A stretch of 64,000 nucleotides of DNA, taken from positions 1 through 64,000 of the forward strand of contig VDFB02296747.1 of assembly GCA_007258455.2 (NCBI GenBank), in the 5' to 3' direction. Both the position numbers and the translations under genes were made by a program. The notes beneath the pieces are model-generated. The model ran no database searches. It was not told the DNA's origin and saw only the letters and a list, made by a program, of their open reading frames with translations. Positions 1-9,689 of this stretch are shown in pieces. The first letter of the stretch is position 1; the number at the start of each line of letters is the position of its first letter. The DNA is from Sequoia sempervirens (lineage: Eukaryota > Streptophyta > Pinopsida > Cupressales > Cupressaceae).

Positions 1-191
1 GCGAATCTTTACTCAAAACCTTTTATCAAGATCTCTCCCGGAGTCCTCATCGACATTTGCCTGCGGTTTCTTGGTTTTCCCTTCAATGGCAACCATAAAT
101 CCTTCTAATAGAGATAGTCCTCCATCTGCATCTTCCATAACTGATAGTTCTGCCCATTAAACTTCTCAACCTTCTTACCCTCGTCTGCCAT
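1..191 (-). pseudogene. copia C: start of gag, fragment
   Basis: This is the first part of a Ty1/copia Gag, read leftwards from an ATG at 191-189. The translation begins MADEGKKVEKFNGQNYQLWK and continues with MQMEDYLY. This is the usual copia Gag opening, in which a FxGxNYxxWK motif is followed by an xMEDxL motif. One in-frame TAG follows at about codon 27. A frame change is then needed to keep the EGKTKKP-like segment, and another stop precedes the window edge, so the copy is dead. It lies just downstream of its LTR (280-536) and primer site (262-279). The rest of the element is outside the window. Motif recognition is by eye, and the family call is firm because LTR, primer site and Gag are in the expected order and orientation. 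Confidence 0.75.
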
Positions 192-261
192 TGCTCCCAC
201 TCAACCGTGAGACTCCCACTCAACCGTGAGATCTTTCCTATAGACCATAATCGAAACACAA

Positions 262-279
262 CCCGCTCACGATACCACT
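262..279 (-). other. tRNA primer-binding site of copia C
   Basis: Read on the minus strand, the bases directly after the LTR end are AGTGGTATCGTGAGCGGG. This resembles the initiator-Met tRNA primer site TGGTATCAGAGC with two or three changes. Confidence 0.6.
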
Positions 280-536
280 TGTTAGGGTTAGAGATGGCAG
301 ATCTAACAATTAAATGCAGATTTAATAAACAAAAACGAGAAACTAAAACATTCACAGAATAAATTATAACACAGAGATTTAACGTGGTTCACCCAATTCT
401 GGGCTACATCCACCAAACCGCAGCCATCCAATACTTTTATTATCCAGTGAAAAACCTATTACAATCTTGCGAATAATCGCGTTTTTCATCATACTGAGGT
501 ATACTGTACAGCATGATCAGTCGCCACATACCAACA
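280..536 (-). repeat. 5' LTR of copia C, inserted in gypsy B
   Basis: This is a 257-bp LTR that reads TGTTGG...CCTAACA on the minus strand. It contains the AACGTGGTTCACC block (about 383-395 on the + strand) often seen near the transcribed end of plant copia LTRs. The primer site and Gag start follow it. The gypsy B reverse transcriptase reading frame stops being readable exactly at its right edge (537), so the element inserted into gypsy B. The expected 5-bp target duplication would be CATAA (537-541), with its partner beyond the left edge of the window. Confidence 0.7.
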
Positions 537-540
537 CATA

Positions 541-3413
541 AGTGGTGTTGCATGACGTGAATAGCCATTGAAAAATCGTCGGTAGAAACCACATAAGCCC
601 AAAAATCCTTGAAGCTAAGTAAGATTCTCGGGAGTCGGCCACTCTATAATAGCTCTGACCTTGTCAGAATCCATACGCACATGCTTTGCGCTGATAATGT
701 GGCCCAAGTATAGCAACTCAGTCATTCCCAAGTCACATTTTGATTCCTTGGCATACAAAGACTCACTATCTAGAATACCCATTACCGTGTCTAGGTGTGC
801 AATATGCTCATCCCAAGCCTTGTTGTATACCAAGATGTCATCAAAGAAGACAAGTACAAACTTCCTCAGTTGTGACTACAAGATCCTATTCGTAGTGGAC
901 TGGAACGTAGCGGGTGCATTGGTCAGTCCAAATGGCATAACCACGAACTCAAAATGTCCACAATGACAACAGAAAGCGGTTTTCTCAATGTCCTGCTCCC
1001 TCACACTTATTTGATGGTATCCCGATCTCAAGTCTATTTTTGAAAAGTATCAGGCACCATGTAGCTCATCTACCAGTTCATCAATCCGGGGAATGAGATA
1101 CTTGTTTTTGATTGTCCTTTTATTCAACAATCTGTAATCGATGCACATCCGCAAAGTACCATTCTTTTTCTTCACTAACACAATGGATGAAGTGAAGGGT
1201 GACTTACTAGGCCTGATATGACCCATAGCGAGCAACTCCTTAATAGTTTTTTCTATTTTATCCTTAAGCCGCTTAGGATTCCTGTAAGGTGTGAAAATCA
1301 CGGGCTTAGCGCCCTCCTCCAACTCGATGATGTGCTCAATACCACGGTCTAGTGGTCTACCAGGTGGAATCTCACTGAACACCTTAGCGTGTTTAATCCT
1401 CAACTCCTGTATGTTTGGATGATAAACTAGGGTTTGCTGCTCCTCTTGTGATGGCATCATCATACACTCAGCTGCCCACTTGATCATGTCGTGTCGCATG
1501 AGTCTCTCCATTTTGTTGAGAGATATCATTTTGAAATTACCATCTCGGATGGCTTTTAACACATGATTCCTCCCATCCACCTTGAATCTCATCTCCATGT
1601 CACGAAGGTTAAGGATAAACTCTCCAATATCATGAAGCCATTTCATCCCTAAAACCATATCAGTGTCTCCCATATTCACCACATTGAAATCTGCCTTAAC
1701 GTCATAATTATTTAATTGCATAGGAAGATCTGCAATCATCCTATCACACTTGAGAGTGTAGCCATTCGCGACCTTCACTCTTATACTCTCAAATTCTTCG
1801 GTCTGAATCCCACGCCTTTCAACCAACCTTGCATCAATGAAATTATGCGTGGCACCTGTATCCAACAAAGTAATGATCTTTTTCCTAGCTAAGACCCCTC
1901 ACAAGCTGAAAGAGCCCTCTCGCTGTATGCTAGTGAGGTGTGCTTCTTGAAACTTAACTTCCTCCTCCATTTCAGCGTCATCTTCAACCTCATTTTCAAA
2001 ATTTTTCACCTCGGATTCCTCATGCTTAGAGTGCTGGTCTGATTTTTCAGACTCAGAATCCTCATAGTATGCCCACATTATCCGGTTAGCCTTCCCCTTA
2101 GGTCTCAGAGGACAGTCGTGGTTTGCATCATAGGGTCCTTTACAATAGAAGCACAACTTCTTCCTGTGCAAGTCATCGATGGTTTCTTTGTCTAATGGGG
2201 CTGCTGATTTCCCTTTAAAATCTGGTTTCTCACTCTTCTTAGAGAATGATTTGCCGTCCTTGTATGAAGAGGATGCTTTCGATGAGAACTTGCTTTGGGG
2301 AGTGGCAAGTTCCATGCTTCTCGCCTTTCTCATAGCCTCCTGCAAGGTTGAGGGATCAAAAGCTTTGATCCAACCTCTCAATGGTTCCAATAGGCCTTCG
2401 ATGAATAATACAACTAATCTTCTTTGTGATATGTTGGGAACCATAACTGATAACTGCTGAAAATCACCTATATATCCCTCCAAACTCCCAACTTGCTTGA
2501 GTTGAGCTAGGTCTCTGAAATACGTTTCCAGATCTTTCTTGTCGAAACGTTTAACCAACCGATCCACAAACTCCTGGTAAGAGGTGATGCGGTTATGCTG
2601 CAACGTGACCATCCCGTGGTACCACCAATCATGATCTACTCCCTCCAAGTGTAAGGTGGCATACTTAATTGCATCTGTCTTTGCCATGGGTCGAAGGCTC
2701 AAGAAGGTGTCCAACTTATGAACCCAAGACTGAGCTATAACCGTCCCACTGCCATCAAATGTAGGTAACGTGAGTTTGTTGGTGGCATGCATAAGGTCAC
2801 TGTGTTGATCTCTGTTTTGTCCTCTTAGTCTCCGGTTCAGTCTTTCTCTGTAATGCTCTCATCTTTGGCTCAGAAACCTGTCAAAGCTTAGGCGTTCTCT
2901 CACCTAAGGTGTCAACAACTCCCACTCATCATTTGTGGCCATCATATCATCCGCAAACATTGGTTCACCAACTTCCTCGACATTCACCTCTTCTCCTTCA
3001 TTTCTCAAAAAGGTAGGTCGTGTTGGCCTATCTGTAGTGCGAGAATGTGTTTGTTGGCCTCTAGGTGTTCCAACTACACTCTTGTTATCATCAAGGTCAC
3101 GGTTTGCTCTTCCTTGATTGTTCATTTGTTGTAACTGCGTCATAAGTCCCTGTATAGCCATTGCTACTTGCTGCTGCCCTGTAGCCATTTGTCTGAATAT
3201 CTCCCTTGCTTCCCGTTCCTCCTCATCTCTACCTCTATTTCTGAGGGGGTTCTCTTCCTCTCTTTCCCCCATGGTGCTGGATGGACCAATCTCTCGCTGC
3301 CTTGCTGCTATAGCAGCTGATAAAGTGTCTTCTTCAGGGTGTTGTGGCCATTGTTTTTGTTTCCTTTCTTCTCTAGCTGTATACCTCTTGTACCGGTCAC
3401 TTTGGTGCATCAA
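541..3413 (-). pseudogene. gypsy B Gag-protease-RT polyprotein, six in-frame stops
   Basis: The domains in order are an N-terminal charged, Gln-rich segment (3413-2904); a retrotransposon Gag core with LEGVDHDWW and FDKKDLETYFRDL (2792-2300); a zinc knuckle CFYCKGPYDANHDC (about 2160-2119); an aspartic protease with [12 protein letters not shown] (about 1877-1842); and reverse transcriptase with [20 protein letters not shown] (about 1203-1144), [10 protein letters not shown] and the catalytic FFDD box (about 848-837). All pieces are in one frame. Stops are at 2906-2904 (TAG), about 2861-2859 (TGA), 1901-1899 (TGA), 1052-1050 (TGA replacing the expected Trp), 878-876 (TAG) and 617-615 (TAG). 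The protease Asp and both RT Asp residues are still present. The frame continues to 541, where copia C interrupts it. The knuckle spacing (CX2CX7HXC) is the variant common in plant gypsy Gag. Confidence 0.88.
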
Positions 3414-3444
3414 TGGAGTTGATTTCTAACCCAAAGGATGGCAG

Positions 3445-3462
3445 GAAACCGCTCTGATACCA
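3445..3462 (-). other. tRNA primer-binding site of gypsy B
   Basis: The minus strand reads TGGTATCAGAGCGGTTTC next to the LTR end. This is an excellent match to the initiator-Met tRNA complement and fixes the element's orientation. Confidence 0.85.
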
Positions 3463-3463
3463 C

Positions 3464-4683
3464 TGTAGTGTTCCACCACTCTGCTACGATGATTTTATTG
3501 AGTTTGTAGGTCTGATTTTCATTTGTTTTTGGTATTTTGCTTTTTTTTTTTGTGTTTTTGAGTTTACTTGATAATAATGCAAAATGAGAGCTAAAGAACA
3601 TGTACATGAAGTAAAGAATTTAAATGAACTAATCTACTAAGACACAGCTGATTAAATACTTGATATTCGAAGCCAAATACGAGTTCTTCATTACATTATA
3701 GATTACATGAAATAGATGGCTTACATAAGATTTCAAACTAGTTACATCATATGTAATATTTCACTTACAGCCTTATAACACAGTGAATAGTGTTTCGCTA
3801 CAGTACCAAACCTCAATGAAGTGCATGCATCTCTTAGAGGACGAACTTCTCCCACCAAAAAACGAATTGGAGAGCTCCTTAGGGAAAGGGCGCCCCTTTT
3901 GGAAGTGATAGCAGCCCCTCAAAGGAGGCGTTTCTTTTTCTTTGGCTGTTGCAAACCCTCAAAACAAGGCGGTTGGCTGTAGATGTATAAATCAGCTCCC
4001 AAAATCTTCAAAAATGCAAACAACTCCTTCGTGGTTGCAAATGGAGACACTAGCAGTAAAAACCCTTCCAGAAGATGACTCTAATCACTTGCAAACAGCA
4101 AAATATGGCTCCAAATGAAGCAACCAAGCTCAGATCTGCAACTTTAAGGTGGTATTTCACACCATCAAGAAGCTCGAAAACGAAGAACAAAGCCCCTCCA
4201 GGCTTACCCACTGCTGAAATCAAGAAACCCTAGTCTCCCTCTTCCACAATCTCCAACTCACAAGCTCAAGCAAGCAAAATAACTCAACATCATGAGAGGG
4301 TCGAACTTTCTCTTTGTCTTTTATAATTTTTTTTCATTGAAAACACTATTCATTAAAATGCTAATATTCACTTAAGTTATGTTCTTTTTTCACTTTATCA
4401 ATGAATAATAACTGAAAAATATGAAGTGACCCCTTTAAATAATAGACACATGGTCCCTAAGCCAGAGAAAGTGAAATAAATGGTGAGGATCATAATTTTA
4501 AGCACAAATATCACGCCAAACGCACAAATTCACCTCGACACCATACTCCGGATATCAACACTGCATTATAACGACCAAGTGCCCGTTCAAGTGACCCTCT
4601 ATCCTGAACCATTAGCCTACGAGGGTCGATGTGATAGGCTAATCTTTTGATTCTCGGAAGATTAATTAGAAGGGGACATTACA
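3464..4683 (-). repeat. 5' LTR of gypsy B
   Basis: This is a 1220-bp LTR. On the minus strand it begins TGTAATGTCCCCTTC and ends GGAACACTACA, followed directly by the primer site. The TGTAATGTCCCC start is shared with several other LTRs in the window, although the other end differs. The partner LTR is outside the window. Confidence 0.8.
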
Positions 4684-4762
4684 GGTTTCAAGCGTTAAAA
4701 GTTTAAAATATTGATTCACCCCCCTCGCCCTCCCACTCTCTGTATTTTTTGTGTGCTCTTCA
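4684..4762 (+). repeat. tail of the 5' LTR of copia A, cut by gypsy B
   Basis: This is the last 79 bp of an LTR ending TGTGCTCTTCA just before a primer site. Its first bases (GGTTTCAAGCGTTAAAAG) match GGTTTCAAGTGTTAAAAA inside the uninterrupted 3' LTR of the same element at about 9073. This shows that gypsy B landed within the LTR. Confidence 0.75.
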
Positions 4763-4764
4763 AT

Positions 4765-4776
4765 TGGTGTCAGAGC
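4765..4776 (+). other. tRNA primer-binding site of copia A
   Basis: TGGTGTCAGAGC lies three bases after the LTR end. It is an initiator-Met type primer site with one change from TGGTATCAGAGC. Confidence 0.75.
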
Positions 4777-4819
4777 AGGGTTTCTTCAAATTGAAAGCTT
4801 AATCTCTTGTAGGTAGATC

Positions 4820-7185
4820 ATGATAACACGCATGGTTTCTCATGCAGGTCTTGCTACAAACAAAGCTCCCTTATTCAATGATTCTAACTATGCTTTCTGG
4901 AGTATTTAAGTGCACACTTATTTGATGTCACTTGGTTTTGATATATGGCTAAGTGTGGTAACTGGCTATACAATTCCAACGACTCGTCCAATGGATGCAG
5001 ATGGAAAAAGAGCTTTTGAAAATAATGCTAAAGCTATGAATGCTATCTTATGTGGCTTGGCAGAATTTGAATTCATAAAGGTTATGCATTGTGATACAAT
5101 TACAACTCATGATATTTGGGACAAACTTTAAAAAACTTATGAAGGAGATGATAAAGTTAAAAAGGCAAAGCTTTGGACACATAGGAGACAATTTGAGAGT
5201 CTTAAGATGTAAGAAGATGAAAATGTTTTTGCATATCTACTTCATGTAGATGAAATTGTCAACACAATCAAAGGTTGAGGAGAAAAGGTTGAGGAGTCTG
5301 CAGTTGTTCAAAAGATTATAAGATCTCTTCCTTTGCGTTTTGATGCAAAGGTTTCAACTATGGAGGAGATGAAGGAACTTGATAAGTTGATGGTAGATGA
5401 GCTACATGGTATTCTCACAACCTATGAGATGAGGACAATTCCCAATTCTTCATCCAAAAAGGAGGTAGCCTTCAAAGCTTTGAAAAAGGGAAAAGCCAAG
5501 GAGCTTGTATATAGTGATAGTTCAAATGAAGATTCCAATGCTGATGAGGAACACTTTATGAGGAAATTGAAGAAGGGTTCAAGAAAATACAAAGGCAAGT
5601 TGCCTTTCAAGTGCTTCAATTGCGGAAAAGTGGGACACTTTGCTTCTAAATGTCCCTATACTAAGAATGAGGACAGCGATAGTGAAAATAAATCAAAACA
5701 CTTCAAAAAGGAGTATCAAGGTAAGAAGAAGAAGTAGTTTAAGAAATCTGCAAAATGTTTTTATTCAAAAGATCACAATAGCTCAACATAGTGATGAAGT
5801 GTCTTCAATAGAAGAAATCTTATTTATGGCTGAAGAAGTAAATATGCTTGAGTTTGAAGATGAAGATATTGAAGATGGGCAACATGATGAAGAAGAAGTA
5901 GATCTTGAAGCAGAACTTATAAGTGCTCTAAGTGAAATAGAAAACCTTAGGAAGAAAAATTATAACATGAAGTTGTAGCTACAAGTAGAGAATGAAACAA
6001 AAACTAAGACATCTCAAGCACTTGAAGAAGTTGAAAAACTGATTATTAACTTGAAGGTTTAGATCGAAGAGGCAAAGAGGATTGAGCTAGAAATCAGAAA
6101 TCAGCTAAGGATTAAAGAAGAGAATGAAGAAAGACTTGAAGCTGAAATAGTTTCTCTTAGGGAATTAGACAAATCAATGTTGCAGCTGAATAATGAGTTG
6201 AAAAATCAGAAAAGTTCTCTGTCGTTGGATGAGATCATTAGTTCACAGAAATCATCTGTTGATAAAAGTGGGCTTGGATATGAAGAAGGTCAAAGTTCCA
6301 AAGCTATTGAAGCCTCCAAGGTGGCAAAAGTAGACAAGAAAAAGACCAGCTTTGATAGCACAAAAGTTTCACAATGAAAAATCAGAAACAATACTTTCAA
6401 GAGACCTATTTCAAGGCAAGATCACATGACAATGTTTAACAATTCTTTCTTTTATGGCTATTGTTTTTCATGCTATCGTTTTGGTCACAAGGCAGCAAAC
6501 TGTAGAGTTTATGCAAGAAATGATTTCATATATGTGAATAGAAATCAAGGATACTTGAATAGGAATTCTTTTGCTCCTTTGATGAACTACAATATTATAT
6601 GTTACAAATGCAATAACTTTGGTCATATTGCAAAGACTTGTAAAAGCAATTTTGTGGAATATTTCAAGCAAAAGTAAAAAGAAAGAGCAATAGGTGGCTG
6701 TAAAAGAAGTTAATAAGAAGGTTTGGAAGAAGAAGAAGAAAGAGGTAAAAAAAGTTGAATCAATGATTGTGCAAATAGCCTTGCATGGACAAAATGATAG
6801 TGATCAATGCTACATTGATAGTGGCTGTTCCAAACATATGACAGGAGAGAAAAACAAGTTGCTCACATTGAAGAAAACAAATGGTGGTACAGTAAGGTTT
6901 GGAGAGAATGCATGTGCAAAAATTTCAGGTAAAGGGACTCTTATGTTGAATGACAAAAGGACAAAGGTAGAAAATGTTTTATAGGTTGAAGGTCTAAAAC
7001 ATAATTTATTGAGTGTGAGTCAAATGTGTGACCAAAGGCACACTCTTGTTTTCAGTTTTGATATTTGTGAAATCAACAAGGATTGTAGACATATTGCTGA
7101 AGCAAGTAGAGCTGCTAATAATCTTTATGTTCTTGATAATATCAAAAGAGAGAAGTTGGGAGCGATTTCACTCCATCTCTGACTA
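4820..7185 (+). pseudogene. copia A Gag-protease, frameshifted, pol missing
   Basis: The start is the ATG at 4820 (MITRMVSHAGLATNKAPLF). The Gag N-terminal part contains YLMSLGFDIW and DADGKRAFENNAKAM. It is followed by a UBN2-type segment and a first zinc knuckle CFNCGKVGHFASKC (about 5611-5652). A long acidic, Glu/Lys-rich coiled-coil-like segment comes next (5800-6370). Two more knuckles follow: CFSCYRFGHKAANC (about 6468-6510) and CYKCNNFGHIAKTC (about 6601-6642). The protease keeps its catalytic motif CYIDSGCSKHMTG (Asp codon 6817-6819), and a Gag-pre-integrase segment (VEGLKHNLLSVSQM) ends near 7185. There are at least nine stops, plus frame changes near 5785 and 6680. Three knuckles with an intervening coiled coil are typical of the SIRE-like copia branch. 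Confidence 0.85.
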
Positions 7186-7378
7186 GATGTCTACACTCAG
7201 GGGGAGCTTTCATTGTCATTTTTTATCGACCTTGTTTCAATTTTGCAAGTTGTTTAGATTGTCATTGATGTCAAAGGGGGAGTCGTGAGTCAGGGGGAGC
7301 AACATTGTTTTAGAGTAGTATTGGTTTTAGAGTAGTTTGGTTTTAGGAGGTGTTGCCATCAATAACAAAGTAGGAGAT

Positions 7379-9522
7379 TGTTAAATTTTTTTGTCATTGA
7401 TGTCAAAGGCTTGTGTTTTCTAAGGGGCTGATAGGCAGGTGGGCACTTGAATAAGTCTCCACGAGTCTTTGTTTTGTCAGCTTTGTTGACGTCTCTTTCT
7501 TCACCATTGTATGCCACTGTGGAAGGTTTGGCAAGTCAGCCTTGATTTCAAACGAAGTTTCAAAGTGCTAGTCAAAGGGGGTCATGTCAAGCTTTGTGTA
7601 ACACCTTGCTATTTATTTTCATCAGTTTGTGGATTCTTGACTCGTCTATATTTAGTGACGGCTTGTTTATTACCTGTTGAAGGTGGCTTGAGACTTCATA
7701 TCGGGTAATGCATCCTTTAGAGAAGTCTATTTTATATATAGAAAATTGTTCATGCTGTTGTTGTGTGAGAGTCGTGACATTTATCTCGGGCCTGGATGTG
7801 GGCATTAGAATATCGCAGACCACTCATAGCTGAGTATTTGTGAATGTGCTCAGGTCTGTTGTAACGCTCTTTGAAGGCTCTTGTGGGGTTTAAAATGCAT
7901 GAAATTTATGAATAATCGAGCAAGTCATGGAAGCGCTAACAAAAAACAGAGAGTGGGACGGAAAACATGGTGGAGCCGCGTCAACTTATTTTGACGTTGA
8001 GACAATCTAGTGCTATCATCTTTGTAACGTCTAATTTCATTATTCCTGGCGGTATTTTGTAGAAGACGTGATCTGTAGTATATTGCTAAAAAATGTGTGA
8101 AGTAAATACACAACCGAGCTATTGCATTTGGTAGTAATTTTCCCTTTGTTCAATATGCATGTTCGGTGAGTGATATAATCGTGTTCTTCAATTTAGTTTT
8201 TAGTGTGATCGACTGAAGAAAAATGGAAATTGCCTAAGTACCTTCGCATTGTTTTCTGAGTTGATTTTGTATGGAGATGTGGTGTACATGAGTCTTGTGG
8301 GTGTGTAAGACTGTGACATGATCATCTAAAATGCTATCACTACCATTTTACAAGTGGCATAGGCTATTGTAATGTAGTCACCATGATTGCATAAATCTTT
8401 GGCCACATTCTTCATGGTAATATCCTTCACTCTTGCTCAGTCGATGTACATGTGAGTCGGTGTGTGTTGTATACGTGATCATTTTCTCAAATACCATACA
8501 TACTGTTCATTATTCATGGCATGAGCTGTATGTTAGGCAAGTCGTATGAGTTAATTTGGGTCTGATATAGAGCAAAAAGACAGTAAAGTGGAGTGAATGC
8601 GTATATACATTATTGATGGTGGGTGCGAACACTTGTAATGATTTCAAATATGCTCATCCTCAACGTTTTTATTTGTAACTTTCATTGGTTGAATTAAGTT
8701 TGAGCAGGCTGTTCTGTATTTTCTGAAGCAACATGCTATTAGAATGTCTAAAATGGCATAAGAATCCAGGTGTTGTAGTTGAGATTTGGTTTTTGAGCAG
8801 AAGATTTCAAAGTCTGAACACGAGTTTTTACATGCAAGGATGATTGTATCAGTTGATGTGAAGGACGTATATCAAAGTCATGAATTAGAGTTGTAGTGTT
8901 ATGACAATCTTCAGTGAGTTGGTGCTCACTTTTGTAATTTGGGTTGGTGACCTTTCAAGTTAATGAAAACAATTGTTTTGCCGTGGTTTTTTGCTTGAAA
9001 GGGTTTTCCACGTGATATTGGTGTTCATATTGTCTAATGTTTGCTCTCACTGTTTTTATTGCTGATTCATATGGTTTCAAGTGTTAAAAAGAAAATACTT
9101 ATTCAAATAAGCTCATCCTCAATGTTTTTACCTATTGTAACTTTCATTGGTTGAATTAAGTTTGAGCAGGGTGTTCTATATTTTCTGAAGCAACATGTTA
9201 TTAGAATGTCTAAAATGGCATAAGAATCCAGGTTTTGTTGAAATTGAGATTTAGTTTTTGAGCAGATGATTTCAAAGTCTGAACAAGAGTTTTTATATGC
9301 ACGGATGATTGTATTAGTTGATGTGAAGGACGTATATCAAGTCATGAATCAGAGTTGTAGTGTTATGATGATTTTCAGTGAGTTGGTGCTCACTTTTGTA
9401 ATCTTGGTTGGTGCCCGTTGAGGTTAATGAAAGCAACTATTCTGCCATGGTTTTTTACCCGAAAGGGTTTTCCATGTGATATTGGTGTTCATCTTGTCTA
9501 ATGTTTGTTCTTACTGTTTTTT
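7379..9522 (+). repeat. 3' LTR of copia A, rearranged
   Basis: It starts TGTTAAATTTTTTTGTCATTGATG right after the polypurine tract. It includes the block TTGTTTTGCCGTGGTTTTTT ... GGGTTTTCCACGTG (about 8970-9015), which the copia D LTR shows in reverse complement. The expected terminal part (TTCACCCCCC...TGTGCTCTTCA) is missing. A 459-bp tandem duplication takes its place, so the right end is set only by the end of recognisable repeat near 9522. Confidence 0.7.
8640..9522 (+). repeat. tandem duplication of about 459 bp inside the copia A LTR
   Basis: Copy 1 begins with GCTCATCCTCAACGTTTTTA at about 8652. Copy 2 begins with GCTCATCCTCAATGTTTTTA at about 9111. The two run in parallel with scattered substitutions through the CCACGTGATATTGGTGTTCAT segment. 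Copy 2 ends near 9522. The duplication breakpoint falls inside the sequence that should lead to the LTR terminus. Confidence 0.8.
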
Positions 9523-9689
9523 ATCTGAAGCCTGCTTAAAAATATTGTGCCCCTATCTGAAGCAATGAATTTTGGCAATTCATAATGATTCCAAACATTT
9601 TTTGAAAACAAAATTTCAGCATCTTTGCCATCTATGGTTTGTTTGCAAGTTGTTCAAATGAGTATTTTAGCAAATTAAGACCCACAACC

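Larger units (their letters stand above)
537..4683 (-). mobile_element. gypsy B: Ty3/gypsy retrotransposon, 5' LTR to reverse transcriptase
   Basis: The order on the minus strand is LTR (4683-3464), primer site, and a single-frame Gag-protease-RT polyprotein (3413-541). Copia C interrupts it at 536/537. RNase H, integrase and the 3' LTR would lie beyond the left edge. The right LTR border abuts the tail of another LTR (4684-4762), so gypsy B itself sits inside the 5' LTR of copia A. The probable target duplication is GGTTT (4684-4688). The nearly undamaged frame, with six nonsense codons and no frameshift, makes it one of the younger layers here. Confidence 0.85.
4684..9522 (+). mobile_element. 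copia A: Ty1/copia element with deleted pol
   Basis: It holds the end of the 5' LTR, a primer site, Gag with three zinc knuckles, an aspartic protease and the Gag-pre-integrase segment. It then passes at about 7180 straight into 3' non-coding sequence, a polypurine tract (AGTAGGAGAT, before 7379) and a 3' LTR. Integrase, reverse transcriptase and RNase H are missing, so it was either internally deleted or a non-autonomous derivative. Copia D at the right end of the window (61210-63959, minus) and the solo LTR at 48822-50060 belong to the same family by Gag and LTR similarity. Confidence 0.82.
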
